Of a stretch of 46,348 nt of DNA, positions 34,467 to 43,158 are shown piece after piece (the first letter of the stretch is position 1; each line of letters starts with the position of its first letter). The notes beneath the pieces were generated by a model. The model was not told the origin of the DNA and did not search any database. It saw only the letters and a list, made by a program, of their open reading frames with translations. The position numbers and the translations under genes are program-made. This stretch comes from Streptomyces albus subsp. albus (GTDB taxonomy: Bacteria; Actinomycetota; Actinomycetes; Streptomycetales; Streptomycetaceae), in contig NZ_JOID01000038.1 in the NCBI RefSeq assembly GCF_000719865.1, positions 1 through 46,348 on the forward strand, written 5' to 3'.

Positions 34467-35942
34467 TCAGAGGTCGTTGCCGGCGTAGGAGAGATTGAAG
34501 CTCTTGTTGGTCAACGGGAAGTCCGGGACGATCGTGTCGTTCAGGGCGACCGGCAGCGCGGGCCAGTTGAAGAAGGACGGGTCGACGGGCTTGACCCGCT
34601 TCAGGGCGCCGTCAGCGGCGAGTTCGACGCGGGTGGCGATGGTGCCACGCCAGCCCTCGACAAGGCCAACACCCGTGCGGGGGCCTTCTTTGGGCGTGGC
34701 GGTGGGGCCGACCGCGCCGGTGGCGACGCAGTCGCTCAGCTCCCGGATCAGGGCGAGGGAGGCGTCGATCTCCTCGGCGCGGACCAGGAAGCGGGCCAGG
34801 ACGTCGCCGGTGGTGTGCACGGGGACACGGGTGGGCTGCCCGTGCGGGGCGAAGGGGTGAGCGATGCGAGCGTCTGGGCGCAGGCCGCTGGCGCGGGCGG
34901 CATAGCCGAGGCAGCCGATGTCGCGGGCGGCCTCGGTGCGCAGGATCGCGGTGCCGGTGAAGCGGTCGTGGACGGTGGAGTGGCCCAGCGCCAGCCGGAC
35001 GATCTCGTGGATGTCGGCGCCGATGGCGTCCATTTGGTTGTGGCTGGGCAGGTGGTGCAGGGCGCTGCCGCCGGGGACGACGCCGCCGCGCAGCAGGCGG
35101 TGTCCGGTCACCGTGTGGTTGAGGCGCAGGAGTTGTTCACGCACACGCTGAGCATGGGAGTTGAGGATGCCGTGTCCGACGTCGTTGCAGAGCATGCCCA
35201 GGTCGGCGACGTGGTTGTGGAGGCGTTCGAGTTCGAGCAGCAGGGCGCGGGCGCACTGGGCCTGTTCGGGGACGACGGCGCCGGTGGCCTCCTCGACGGC
35301 CAGGCAGTAGGCGAGAGCGTGGCCCACGGCGGTGTCGCCGCTGATGCGTTCGGCGAGCGGGAGTCCGGCCGCCACCGAGCGGCCCTGGAAGAGCTTCTCA
35401 ATGCCCTTGTGGACGAACCACAGGCGGGCCTTGAGCTTGAGGATCGTCTCGCCGACGACGGAGAACCGGAAGTGCCCGGGTTCGATCAGCCCGGCGTGCA
35501 CCGGCCCGACGGGAATCTCGTACACGCCGTCGCCGGTGACCTCCAGGAACGGGTAGGGCCCTTCCTGCTCGCCGAAGGCCGGCGGGGCCCCGGCGTCGGG
35601 GTGCATCGGGTACCAGCCGCGCGGCCAGTGGAAGTGGCGTACGAGCCGTCTGGGCTGCGGGTGGTCCAGGGGCACGATGCCGTGCAGGTCGTGCATCTCG
35701 CGTTCGAACCGGCCGGCGGGGAAGGAGAGATGGGCCAGGCTGGGCACCTCGGGCCGGGCGGGGTCGAGACGCACGTGGAGCTCGATGCGGGTGTCGGGCG
35801 GTCCGGAGACGAAGAGATACACGATCCGTACGGCGTCTGCGTCGTGGTGGGTGGCGACCAGGGCCAGGCGGTGCCCCTCGCGCAGCAGCGCCTCGGCCCG
35901 CTTGGGGAGTTCGGCGGCGTTGACGTCGTGCACGGTGCGCAT
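34467..35942 (-). CDS. hycE: HycE-like large subunit (NuoC+NuoD fusion) without NiFe ligands
   Basis: 491 residues. Residues 1-120 are a NuoC-like domain (FPAGRFEREMHDLHGIVPLD). The rest is the NuoD/HycE large-subunit fold (PVGPVHAGLIEPGHFRFSVV, HKGIEKLFQGR, LLLELERLHNHVADLGMLCN). In true group 4 hydrogenases the first motif reads RVCGICxxxH; here it reads ERISGDTAVGHA. The C-terminal DPCxxC motif is replaced by NKSFNLSYAGNDL. So all four Ni ligands are absent and H2 chemistry is not expected. It should dock the NuoB-like subunit on the cytoplasmic side of the membrane arm. The start follows the hycQ stop directly (TGAGTGATG). Size and order match M. tuberculosis Rv0087. Confidence 0.88.
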   Translation of the reverse strand: MRTVHDVNAAELPKRAEALLREGHRLALVATHHDADAVRIVYLFVSGPPDTRIELHVRLDPARPEVPSLAHLSFPAGRFEREMHDLHGIVPLDHPQPRRLVRHFHWPRGWYPMHPDAGAPPAFGEQEGPYPFLEVTGDGVYEIPVGPVHAGLIEPGHFRFSVVGETILKLKARLWFVHKGIEKLFQGRSVAAGLPLAERISGDTAVGHALAYCLAVEEATGAVVPEQAQCARALLLELERLHNHVADLGMLCNDVGHGILNSHAQRVREQLLRLNHTVTGHRLLRGGVVPGGSALHHLPSHNQMDAIGADIHEIVRLALGHSTVHDRFTGTAILRTEAARDIGCLGYAARASGLRPDARIAHPFAPHGQPTRVPVHTTGDVLARFLVRAEEIDASLALIRELSDCVATGAVGPTATPKEGPRTGVGLVEGWRGTIATRVELAADGALKRVKPVDPSFFNWPALPVALNDTIVPDFPLTNKSFNLSYAGNDL

Positions 35943-35945
35943 CAC

Positions 35946-37571
35946 TCAGGGCCTTTCGAGGACGGCGGCGGCCTGGGTGAGCAGGTCGCCCAGCGGGCCG
36001 GCGGCGATACCGAGGGCGGCGCAGGCCACCAGACCCATCACGAGGGGCCACACGGCGGAGGGGCTTTCCCCGGTCGGCTCCCCGGCTCCGAGCAGCATGC
36101 GTGCGGTGCGGGCGGCCAGCGCCGCGAAGGCGATCAAGACCAGCAGCAAGGCAGTGGCCGTGGCCCAGCCCGGTCCCGCTCCGGCCGCGAATCCGGCGCG
36201 GGCGATGCCCAGTTCGGAGGCGAAGAGGCTGAACGGCGGGAAACCCAGCAGCGCGACGATGGCGAGCCCGAACAGCCCACCCAGCCACGGTGATTGGGCG
36301 AGCAGTCCGCGCACCCGCCCGATCTTTGACGTACCTCGCAGATACAGGATCTGCCCCGACGCGCAGAACGCGGTGGCCTTGGCCAGCCCGTGCCCGGCGA
36401 TGTGCAGCAGGGCGGCGGACAGGGCGAGCGGGCTGCCGATCGCCGCGGCCAGGGCGACCAGGCTCATGTGCTCCATGCTCGAATAGGCCAGCATCCGCTT
36501 GTAGTCCCGCTGGGCCAGCAGCAGCCCGGCCGCAAGCGCGAGGGTGAGCAGCGCGATTCCGGCCAGCAGGACCCGGGTGAAGTCCGGGCCGAGGGCGGCA
36601 TCCGCGATGACGCGGTAGCGCAGGATCGCGGCGAAGGCGACGGCCAGCAGCACCCCGGACATCAGCGCCGAGACCGGGGCAGGGGCCTGGCTGTGGGCAT
36701 CGGGCAGCCAGGCGTGCAGCGGCACCAGGCCCGCTTTGGCACCGTAGCCGAGGACGACGAGGGTGATGCCGAGCCGGGTGACCGCCGGATCGAAACGGTC
36801 CGCGCGGGCAAGCAGAGTCGGCCAGTCCAGCGCCCACGTCTCCGCGATACCGGCCTGCCGGGCGGCATAGTAGAGGAGCACGGTGCCGAGGAAGGCGAGC
36901 GCGATCCCGGCCGAGCAGATCACCACGTACTTCCAGGCGGCCTCGACGGAGGTACGGGTGCGGCGGTGGCCGACGAGGAACGCCGTGACGACGGTGGTCG
37001 CCTCGATCGCCACCCACAGCACGCCCAGGTTCGCGGTCACCACGGCCAGGCACATGGAGCCCAGGAACGCCTGGACCAGGACGTGGTAACGCCACACGGT
37101 CCATGCCGTCGCGCTCCCAGCGGCCCGTTCCCCCGCCAGATGGGCGGGCGCCGAGGCACAGGCGACGACGGCGACGGCGCCGACGACCAGCAGCATCCAG
37201 ACCGTCAGCGCATCAGCACGCAGCAGCCCGGAGTACGCGGACACGGACCCGCCGTCGACGCGCTGACCGGCCAGCAGCGCCGCGCAGCCGAGAATCACCG
37301 CCGGGGAGGCGAGTGGGGCCCAGTCGGCGCTATGGCGTCTTCGTGCCGGGGACTCAACCAGCGGCTCCCCGGCGTCTGCTGCTTTCCCCGTGTGCGACGG
37401 GCCCGTAGCCACTCCCACAGCGACGGCTTTCTTGGCCGGCCGCGGTTTCTCCACACGCTGCGGATGAGGCACTTCACGCCTGACGAGGGCGGTCAGCGCG
37501 TACGCGGCGGACACCGCCAGCGGTACGGCGACGGGCGCGGTGAGCAGGAGCGCGGTCGTGGCAGAGGTCAT
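35946..37571 (-). CDS. hycQ: HycQ/HyfF-like proton-pump membrane subunit
   Basis: 541 residues with about 13-14 membrane helices, a member of the antiporter-like NuoL/M/N family. Key residues are visible: Glu in VLWVAIEATTVVTAF, Lys in VVLGYGAKAGLVPLHAWLPDAHSQAP, and Lys/His in the discontinuous helix region (AGHGLAKATAFCASGQILYL). These carry protons in complex I relatives. An unusual hydrophilic insertion follows the first helix (about 30-85, Lys/Pro/Ala-rich). The ATG at 37571 overlaps the preceding stop by one base (TGATG). Corresponds to Rv0086/HyfF. The coupling partner is the NuoB/HycE-like arm. Confidence 0.9.
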   Translation of the reverse strand: MTSATTALLLTAPVAVPLAVSAAYALTALVRREVPHPQRVEKPRPAKKAVAVGVATGPSHTGKAADAGEPLVESPARRRHSADWAPLASPAVILGCAALLAGQRVDGGSVSAYSGLLRADALTVWMLLVVGAVAVVACASAPAHLAGERAAGSATAWTVWRYHVLVQAFLGSMCLAVVTANLGVLWVAIEATTVVTAFLVGHRRTRTSVEAAWKYVVICSAGIALAFLGTVLLYYAARQAGIAETWALDWPTLLARADRFDPAVTRLGITLVVLGYGAKAGLVPLHAWLPDAHSQAPAPVSALMSGVLLAVAFAAILRYRVIADAALGPDFTRVLLAGIALLTLALAAGLLLAQRDYKRMLAYSSMEHMSLVALAAAIGSPLALSAALLHIAGHGLAKATAFCASGQILYLRGTSKIGRVRGLLAQSPWLGGLFGLAIVALLGFPPFSLFASELGIARAGFAAGAGPGWATATALLLVLIAFAALAARTARMLLGAGEPTGESPSAVWPLVMGLVACAALGIAAGPLGDLLTQAAAVLERP

Positions 37572-38281
37572 CAGTCGTGCAGCTCCCGCAGGTCGTCGAT
37601 GTCGGTGGTGCCGAACGTCTCCCGCACCCGCACGGTGAGCACCTGCAGGACCAGGACGGCGAGCAGCACATCGAAGGAGACGCCGAGTTCGACGATCAGC
37701 GGCACCCCTGAGGCGGCCAGGAACGCGGTGGCGGTGATGCCGTTGTCCAGCAGCAGGAACCCGACCACCTGGGCCAGTGCGCGGCGCCTGGTGACCAGTA
37801 CGAAGAAGCCGATCAGTACGACCGCCAGGCCGACCGGCAGGGCACGGGTGGCCGGGGTCGGATCGAGCTCGACTAGGGGGCTGGCGACGGCGTAGGCGAG
37901 CAGGGTCAGCGCGGCGGCGGTGAGCAGGGACGCGGCGACGTTGACCAGCGGCTGGGTCTCGCGCGCCTCCTCGCTCCCGCCGTGCCTGCCGAGCCCGCCG
38001 TCCCCGCCGTCCCGCTCCGCGACGAACGCTCTCAGGGCACGGCGGATCAGGTACGGCAGCAGGCCGGCCCGCAGGGCACCAATCCCCATGGCCACCACGA
38101 TCAGGCCCCACCGGTCCTCGTGCAGCCCGAGGATCAGGGCGATGGCCGCGAGCGCGACACCCTGGAGGGCGAAGAGCCGTACGATCGCGGCGAGTTCGCG
38201 CCGCCACAGCACCACCACGGCGGCCAGCAGGAACGCCCCGCAGGCCAGATCGAGCAGCTGCGTGAACAGACTCTCGCTCAC
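37571..38281 (-). CDS. hycP: HycP/HyfE-like membrane subunit
   Basis: 236 residues and about six membrane helices. It has the NuoK-like core of HyfE: RLFALQGVALAAIALILGLH early, VGFLLLDNGITATAFLAASG in the middle with a buried Asp-Asn, and VLQVLTVRVRETFG with the final charged loop. The soluble segment 95-115 (AERDGGDGGLGRHGGSEEAR) is a low-complexity cytoplasmic loop. GTG 38281 overlaps the upstream stop by four bases (GTGA); GTG 38284 is an alternative. Matches Rv0085 in position and size. It probably forms part of the proton path between the HycD-like and antiporter-like subunits. Confidence 0.86.
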   Translation of the reverse strand: MSESLFTQLLDLACGAFLLAAVVVLWRRELAAIVRLFALQGVALAAIALILGLHEDRWGLIVVAMGIGALRAGLLPYLIRRALRAFVAERDGGDGGLGRHGGSEEARETQPLVNVAASLLTAAALTLLAYAVASPLVELDPTPATRALPVGLAVVLIGFFVLVTRRRALAQVVGFLLLDNGITATAFLAASGVPLIVELGVSFDVLLAVLVLQVLTVRVRETFGTTDIDDLRELHD

Positions 38282-39243
38282 CACTGTCCCCCCTCTCCGC
38301 CCAGGAAGTACGAAACGGTCACCGCGAGCAGCGCCAACAGGAAGGAGCCGGCCAGGAGTTCGGGTACGCGGAACAGCCGCACCTTGGCCCAGAACACCTC
38401 CGCCGCCGCCAGCGCCATGCCGAGGACCATCACCTTGAGCACCACCAGCGACAGGGCCAGCAGCACGGCCATGAGCGAGGCGCTGGTGGCGATCCCCCAC
38501 GGGGCGGACAACGAGGCCAACAGCCCTAGCAGCACACTCAGCCGCAGCTGGGCACCGAACTCGACCAGCGCAAGGTCCGGGCCCGCGTACTCCAGCACCA
38601 TGGCCTCGTGGACCATGGTCAGCTCCAGGTGGGTGGAGGGGTTGTCCACCGGCAGCCGGCCGCTTTCGGCCAGCACGGCGACGGCGAGCGCGGCGATGGC
38701 CAGCAGCCCGGCCGGGGAAGCCAGCCGGGCGGGCTGGTCCGCTGCCCCGGCGACGATGACCGGCAGGTTGGTGGACCCGGCCGGTATCGACAGCGCGAAC
38801 ACCGCCATCAGAATGGTCGGTTCCACCAGCGCGGCGATGGTCATCTCCCGGGAGGCGCCCATGCCGCCGAACGCGGTGCCGGTGTCCAGGCCCGCGAGCG
38901 CCAGCGCCAGCGTGCCCAGCGCCAGCAGCGCCACCACCACGATCAGATCCGCCCGCCCCCGCACCGGCGTGTTGGTGGAGATCAGTGGCACCAGGACGGC
39001 CAGCACCAGCGAGGTGGCGACCAGGAGCAGCGGCGCCCAGCGGAAGGCGGGGCCGGTGCCGACGGGGGTGATCGGTTCCTTGCGCAGCAGTTTGCGTACG
39101 TCCCGCCACGGCTGCAGCACCCCGGCCCCGGCCCGCCCCTCCAGGCGGGCCCGGGTCTGCCGCATCAATCCGGTCAGCAAAGGCGCGCCGACCACCACCG
39201 CGCCCACTTGGAGGACGATCGCCGTGTATCCGACCGTGTTCAC
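38278..39243 (-). CDS. hycD: HycD/NuoH-like membrane anchor subunit
   Basis: 321 residues, about eight membrane helices. It matches NuoH/HyfC: MRQTRARLEGRAGAGVLQPW is the conserved amphipathic loop (quinone-site side in complex I), ESGRLPVDNPSTHLELTMVH is the acidic loop facing the peripheral arm, and ALSIPAGSTN and EYAGPDLALVEFG follow family spacing. In complex I this subunit links redox chemistry to proton pumping. GTG 39243 overlaps the previous stop by four bases (GTGA). Corresponds to Rv0084/HycD. Located in the plasma membrane. Confidence 0.92.
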   Translation of the reverse strand: MNTVGYTAIVLQVGAVVVGAPLLTGLMRQTRARLEGRAGAGVLQPWRDVRKLLRKEPITPVGTGPAFRWAPLLLVATSLVLAVLVPLISTNTPVRGRADLIVVVALLALGTLALALAGLDTGTAFGGMGASREMTIAALVEPTILMAVFALSIPAGSTNLPVIVAGAADQPARLASPAGLLAIAALAVAVLAESGRLPVDNPSTHLELTMVHEAMVLEYAGPDLALVEFGAQLRLSVLLGLLASLSAPWGIATSASLMAVLLALSLVVLKVMVLGMALAAAEVFWAKVRLFRVPELLAGSFLLALLAVTVSYFLGGEGGQW

Positions 39244-41285
39244 CAGCCCACCACCAGCACCACAAACAGGGCGACCAGCCCGAAGAAGCCGTAGCCGAGA
39301 TAGGCGTGCACGCTGCCGCCCGCCAGCCGCCGCGCCGACTGCCCGGCCGCGGCCAGCAGGTCGAGTACCGGCCGGTACAGGCGGTGCTCGATCCGGTCGG
39401 GCACCAGGTTGCGGAACTTCACCCGCTCCACGAGGTACGCCGACTCGCGCACCGGCGTGACGTCCACGTCCTGCTCCGGGGCGAGCACGTCGTCGAAGAC
39501 CCGCTGCAGCGGTTCTGCGAACGAGGTGGCCGTATAGGCCATCCGCGGCGTCGGCGCCCCGCCCCCGCAGTCCCACAGCCTTGCCTGCCTGCGCCGCTGC
39601 CGGCGCCGCGCCGCCCAGCCCGCCGTCGCCATGACCGCGCCCAGCGCGACCACAAGGGCCGCCACCACCCACAGCGGGGAGAGCGTGGCGGACACCTCCT
39701 CCAGCCGCACCCGCAGCCCGCCGCCGGACACCGGCCGCGTCCCCGCGAACCCGACCGCCGCGACCGCGCGGTCCAGGCCGTCGCCGAGCAGGCCCGGCAC
39801 CAGGGCCAGGGCCGCGCACAGGGCCGCGAGCAGCCCCATCCCGGCCAGCATCAGCACGGGCGATTCCTTGGCCGCGGCGGCTCCTTCACCGCGTGGCCGG
39901 GCGAAGAAGCCCACGCCGAGCGCCTTGACGAAAACCGCCGCCGCAAGGCCCGCCGACAGGGCGATCACCGCCACCGCCAGGGGCAGCACGATCGCCGTGG
40001 TCACCCCGGGCACGGCCAGCCCGTGGATCATCGACTGCAGCAGCAGCCACTCACTGATGAACCCGTTGCCGGGCGGCAGCGCCACCGCGCCCAGCGCACC
40101 GATCGCGAACAGCCCCGCCGTGAACGGCATCCGGGCGCGCAGCCCGCCGAGGAGATCCAGGTTCCGCTCTCCGGTGGCGCGAAGCACCGAGCCTGCCGCA
40201 CCGAACAGCAGGGCCTTGAAAGCGGAGTGGTTGACGACGTGCAGCAGTGCGGCGGCCAGCGCGAGTCCGGCCAGCGCCTTGTTCCCGGCGTGGTGGAACA
40301 GTCCGGCCGCGCCCACGCCGAGCACGACGAGCCCCATGTTCTCGCTCGTCGAGTATGCCAGCAGCCGCTTGATGTCCGAGGCCATCGCGGCCTGCAGGAT
40401 CCCGTACACCGCCGACAGCCCGCCCATGGCCATCACCAGCAGCCACCACCAGGCCGGCCCCCCGCCGAGCAGGTCGAACCCGACGCGGACGAGGCCGTAG
40501 ATCCCGAGGTTGACCATGGCCGCGCTCATGAGCGCCGAGACGGCGCTGGGCGCTTCGGGATGCGCCCGCGGTAGCCAGGCGTGCAGCGGCACCAGGCCCG
40601 CCTTCGACGTGAACGCCACGGCGGCGAGCACGAACACCAGACCACGCACGGCCGGCGACATGGCGCCAGTCCCGGAACGCAGGGCGGCGAAGGTCTCGCC
40701 GCGGGCCTGGGCGGCGTAGACCATGAAGCCGACCAGGAGCAGGACAAACCCCAGGTGGGTCATGACCGCGTACCAGACGGCCGCCTCCCGCACGGAAGTC
40801 CTGGCACGGTACTCGGCCAGGACGAGGAGCAGCGAGGTGAGCGCCATCAGCTCCCACAACAGCAGGAACGTCGAAACCGAGGCCGCCGCCGGCACCAGGA
40901 CCAGGCTCAGTGCGAACAGCGCCAGCACCGCCTGTGCGCCCCGCGAACCGAGCCCGTGCGCCCCATGCGATCCGTGCCCGGCCACATAGCCCACGCCGTA
41001 GACCGCCACCGCCGCCACCACGGCCCCGGCCACCGCCATGAACAGTCCGGACAGCGCGTCCACCGCCAGGTGCGCCCCGGTCAGCGGAATCAGCCCGGGC
41101 ACATGGGCCGACCACCGGCCTCCGCCCAGTGCAGCCACACCCGCTGTGCCACCGGCCACCCCCACACCCGCCGTCAGGACACCCGCCACCGCACCGCGCA
41201 TCCACTGCGGCAGGACCAGCCCGGCCGCAGCGCCCGCCACTGCCAGTGCGGTGGCCGCGGCGAGGGCGGCCGGAATCAGGCTCAC
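39240..41285 (-). CDS. HyfB/NuoL-like proton-pump membrane subunit
   Basis: 681 residues, about 16 membrane helices, the second antiporter-like subunit of the complex. Typical features are LLLWELMALTSLLLVLAEYR (conserved Glu), AFTSKAGLVPLHAWLPRAHP (Lys, helix 7-8), LLAYSTSENMGLVVLGVGAA, HVVNHSAFKALLFGAAGSVL (His/Lys of the broken helix) and PPGNGFISEWLLLQS. A soluble C-terminal stretch (about 585-650) holds LWDCGGGAPTPRMAYTATSF and EQDVDVTPVRES before a last helix that probably spans the side of the complex. GTG 41285 overlaps the NuoB-like stop (GTGA). Equivalent to Rv0083/HyfB. Confidence 0.92.
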   Translation of the reverse strand: MSLIPAALAAATALAVAGAAAGLVLPQWMRGAVAGVLTAGVGVAGGTAGVAALGGGRWSAHVPGLIPLTGAHLAVDALSGLFMAVAGAVVAAVAVYGVGYVAGHGSHGAHGLGSRGAQAVLALFALSLVLVPAAASVSTFLLLWELMALTSLLLVLAEYRARTSVREAAVWYAVMTHLGFVLLLVGFMVYAAQARGETFAALRSGTGAMSPAVRGLVFVLAAVAFTSKAGLVPLHAWLPRAHPEAPSAVSALMSAAMVNLGIYGLVRVGFDLLGGGPAWWWLLVMAMGGLSAVYGILQAAMASDIKRLLAYSTSENMGLVVLGVGAAGLFHHAGNKALAGLALAAALLHVVNHSAFKALLFGAAGSVLRATGERNLDLLGGLRARMPFTAGLFAIGALGAVALPPGNGFISEWLLLQSMIHGLAVPGVTTAIVLPLAVAVIALSAGLAAAVFVKALGVGFFARPRGEGAAAAKESPVLMLAGMGLLAALCAALALVPGLLGDGLDRAVAAVGFAGTRPVSGGGLRVRLEEVSATLSPLWVVAALVVALGAVMATAGWAARRRQRRRQARLWDCGGGAPTPRMAYTATSFAEPLQRVFDDVLAPEQDVDVTPVRESAYLVERVKFRNLVPDRIEHRLYRPVLDLLAAAGQSARRLAGGSVHAYLGYGFFGLVALFVVLVVGW

Positions 41286-41764
41286 CGTCCGGTCACCCTC
41301 CGCAGCGCCGCGACGATCTTCTCCGGCTCCGGCGGGCACCCCGGCACCGCCAGATCCACCGGCACGACATCGGAGACGGCGCCCTCGACGCCGTACCCGC
41401 CCGCGAACTCCCCGCAGTTGATCGCGCAGTCGCCGACCGCCACCACCAGCCGCGGCTCACCCATCGCGGCGACCGTGCGCCGCAGCGGCTCGGCCATGTT
41501 CCGGGTCACCGGCCCGGTCACCAGGGCCACGTCCGCGTGCCGGGGTGAGGCGACCAGCCGGGCACCGTAGCGTTCGGCGTCGTAGACCGGGTTGAAAGCA
41601 CCCGCGATCTCGATCTCGCAGCCGTTGCAGGAACCGGCGTCCACACAGCGCACCTGCACCGAGCCGCCGAACTCCTCGGCTGCGGGCGGCTGTTCGCCCT
41701 CCGGCTTTGGTGGGGAGGGCTCGGCCACCCGCCCGGTGTCGCGGATCTTGCGCAGCAGACTCAT
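41282..41764 (-). CDS. NuoB/HyfI-like small subunit with 4Fe-4S ligands
   Basis: 160 residues. It has the four N2-type cluster cysteines: CNGCE (two, in VDAGSCNGCEIEIAGAFNP), GDCAINCGEF and VPGCPPEPEKI. It should hold the last 4Fe-4S cluster facing the HycE-like large subunit. The N-terminal 35 residues are a Pro/Glu-rich extension. ATG 41764 begins the operon of coupled genes. Unlike its large-subunit partner, this protein keeps all its metal ligands, so electron transfer in the complex is probably still functional. Matches Rv0082 in size and place. No HyfA/HycB-type ferredoxin subunit is visible nearby. Confidence 0.92.
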   Translation of the reverse strand: MSLLRKIRDTGRVAEPSPPKPEGEQPPAAEEFGGSVQVRCVDAGSCNGCEIEIAGAFNPVYDAERYGARLVASPRHADVALVTGPVTRNMAEPLRRTVAAMGEPRLVVAVGDCAINCGEFAGGYGVEGAVSDVVPVDLAVPGCPPEPEKIVAALRRVTGR

Positions 41765-41993
41765 GACCGCCCCTCTCCTGTCGCTGGTGAGGACTTGCTT
41801 CCGCAGGGTGGCTAACGGGCTTTCCCGAAGCCGGAGTTACGCTACTTTTCCTACTTTTTACCGAGTTTGCATCGTTCGTTCGGGTTAGGGCGTATACCCC
41901 GTGAGCCGGGATCCGCGGGGTGAAGGCGGCCGCCTCCCGCACCACAGAGCGCTGTCAACTCTGAAGGAGACGGCCGCCGATCGAGGGCCGTCG
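41765..41993 (-). promoter_or_regulatory. leader region of the hyc-like operon with direct repeats
   Basis: A 229-bp gap between the ArsR-like gene and the operon. It contains an unusually AT-rich block with a 9-bp direct repeat CTACTTTTY at 41842-41850 and 41851-41859. No strong terminator separates the regulator gene, so read-through is possible. An internal promoter here is plausible but not proven. Confidence 0.45.
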
Positions 41994-42344
41994 CTACGAC
42001 GGCGGTTCCGCCTCCGCCTGGGCGGCCTGTAAGTCAGCCAGCAGTTCGGCCTGCCCGGCGAGCACGCCGGACAGGACGGTGCGGGCGACCCCGAACAGTT
42101 CGGCGATGTGCGGGCTGGTCAGCGCGTAGTACACGGTCGGCCCCTCCTTGCGGGTCACCACCAGATTCGCCCGCCGCAGCACCGCAAGCTGCTGCGACAG
42201 GTGCGCCGGCTCGATACCCACCACGGGCAGCATCTCCGCCACCGCGTGCTCGCGCTCGCTCAGCAGCTCCAGCACCCGGATGCGCGCCGGATGCCCCAGC
42301 GTCTTGAAGAACTCGGCCTTCAGCTGGCACAGCGGCGTACTCAT
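41994..42344 (-). CDS. ArsR-family regulator, Rv0081-like
   Basis: 116 residues. It starts STPLCQLKAEFFKTLGHPAR, close to the start of M. tuberculosis Rv0081 as I know it. The winged helix (HAVAEMLPVVGIEPAHLSQQ LAVLRRANLV split) and wing (TRKEGPTVYYALTSPHIAEL) are clear. It lacks the CVCD metal motif of the arsR at 1928, so it probably senses something other than arsenic. The ATG at 42344 has GGAGGC 9 bases upstream. It heads the hyc-like gene cluster, as Rv0081 does in mycobacteria, and a GCAATTGC palindrome lies 164 bp upstream of its start. In mycobacteria Rv0081 is a hub of the hypoxia response; the same role here is inference. Confidence 0.92.
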   Translation of the reverse strand: MSTPLCQLKAEFFKTLGHPARIRVLELLSEREHAVAEMLPVVGIEPAHLSQQLAVLRRANLVVTRKEGPTVYYALTSPHIAELFGVARTVLSGVLAGQAELLADLQAAQAEAEPPS

Positions 42345-42507
42345 CGCGCCGTCGCCTCCCCGGCACAGCAGCACGGCCGCACCGGCCGGTCCCCGGCGCA
42401 TCGCATCCACCTACTCGTCAAACACACGGACCCCATCCTCAAGTGCGGCGACGGTCACGCCGAATCCGCGCACGAGAACCGAGCCGCCCGAAACCAGCGG
42501 TAACGAC

Positions 42508-42523
42508 CTCAGCAATTGCTGAG
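42508..42523. promoter_or_regulatory. 16-bp perfect palindrome, candidate ArsR-type operator
   Basis: CTCAGCAATTGCTGAG, containing GCAATTGC. It lies between the ArsR-like gene and the small zinc-ribbon ORF, 35 bp before the latter's start. Its GCAATT arms recur upstream of the second ArsR-like gene (43045-43064). Confidence 0.7.
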
Positions 42524-42558
42524 ATTAGCAAGTCCATACGTGGCATGAGGAGGGTTGC

Positions 42559-42879
42559 GTGAGAATCATTCCGCTGCGCGGCGCGAGCGCCGCCTGGTAC
42601 AAGTGCTCCGCGTGCCGCCTCCCCACCGCCGTCGGCCCGGATGGCTGTCGCACGGCGTGCCGTCACGCCCGACAGCCCCTGGTCTCTTTCCCCCGCCCAC
42701 CCGCGCCGAGCGCCCTTCGTCGCCCGCCTCGTGCCTCCGTCCCCGAACGCCGCGGCGATCACGGCCGCGGCTCCGCCCGGCGTGGCTGTGGTTGGCGCCC
42801 GTCTGCGCAACGTTCACGGCGATCGGCAGTTGGCTCACCGCGCACGGCTACGGCAGCCCCGAGCATCCGGTCGCCGTGA
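42559..42879 (+). CDS. small ORF with zinc-ribbon-like head, uncertain
   Basis: 106 codons from GTG 42559. A strong ribosome site AGGAGGG (42548-42554) and the palindrome upstream argue it is expressed. The head reads MRIIPLRGASAAWYKCSACR, then GPDGCRTACRHA: a CX2C-X10-CX3C cluster that could bind zinc. After about residue 65 it turns Arg/Pro-rich. Another frame then looks better (AWLWLAPVCATFTAIGSWLT), so a frameshift near 42740-42780 or decay is possible. It is divergent from the Rv0081-like regulator and would share its operator. No family is recognised. Confidence 0.4.
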   Translation: MRIIPLRGASAAWYKCSACRLPTAVGPDGCRTACRHARQPLVSFPRPPAPSALRRPPRASVPERRGDHGRGSARRGCGWRPSAQRSRRSAVGSPRTATAAPSIRSP

Positions 42880-43158
42880 TCGCCGCGGGGCGGGCAATGG
42901 CCGGACGGCAGGTTGCGCCCCGCGCTGAAGTCCAGCGTGGTCAAGAAAGCCTGATCCGCGACGGGTGAGGGGCACCGCCGTTCACCCGTCGGCAGCCCTG
43001 TCCCATACCCATCGTCCGGTCACCCAGGCGACAAATGAATGCTTAATTGCAAAATTTCGCAATTCGTTAGATGCTGTGTTGGCTGTGTCCGTAGGTAGCC
43101 GCGGGCACAGCCTTCGCTTGCCCCCGGGGTGGGGCGCTGTTCGGGAAGTCGAGGGGTC
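42880..43158. other. regulatory gap before the second ArsR gene
   Basis: 279 bases with no gene seen, holding the AT-rich inverted repeat at 43045-43064 and presumably the promoter of the arsR-sulP unit. Confidence 0.45.
43045..43064. promoter_or_regulatory. AATTGC-n8-GCAATT inverted repeat, candidate ArsR-type operator
   Basis: AATTGC at 43045-43050 and GCAATT at 43059-43064 around AAAATTTC, in the most AT-rich spot of the window and 95 bp before the regulator's start. The arms match the centre of the palindrome at 42508. Confidence 0.7.

Noticed and set aside
34467..35942. HycE-like gene as an active NiFe hydrogenase
   Set aside because: Both Cys motifs needed for the metal centre are absent in the translated sequence.
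41765..41993. DosR-type box upstream of the hyc-like operon
   Set aside because: No GGGACT/AGTCCC palindrome was found; only direct CTACTTTT repeats are present.
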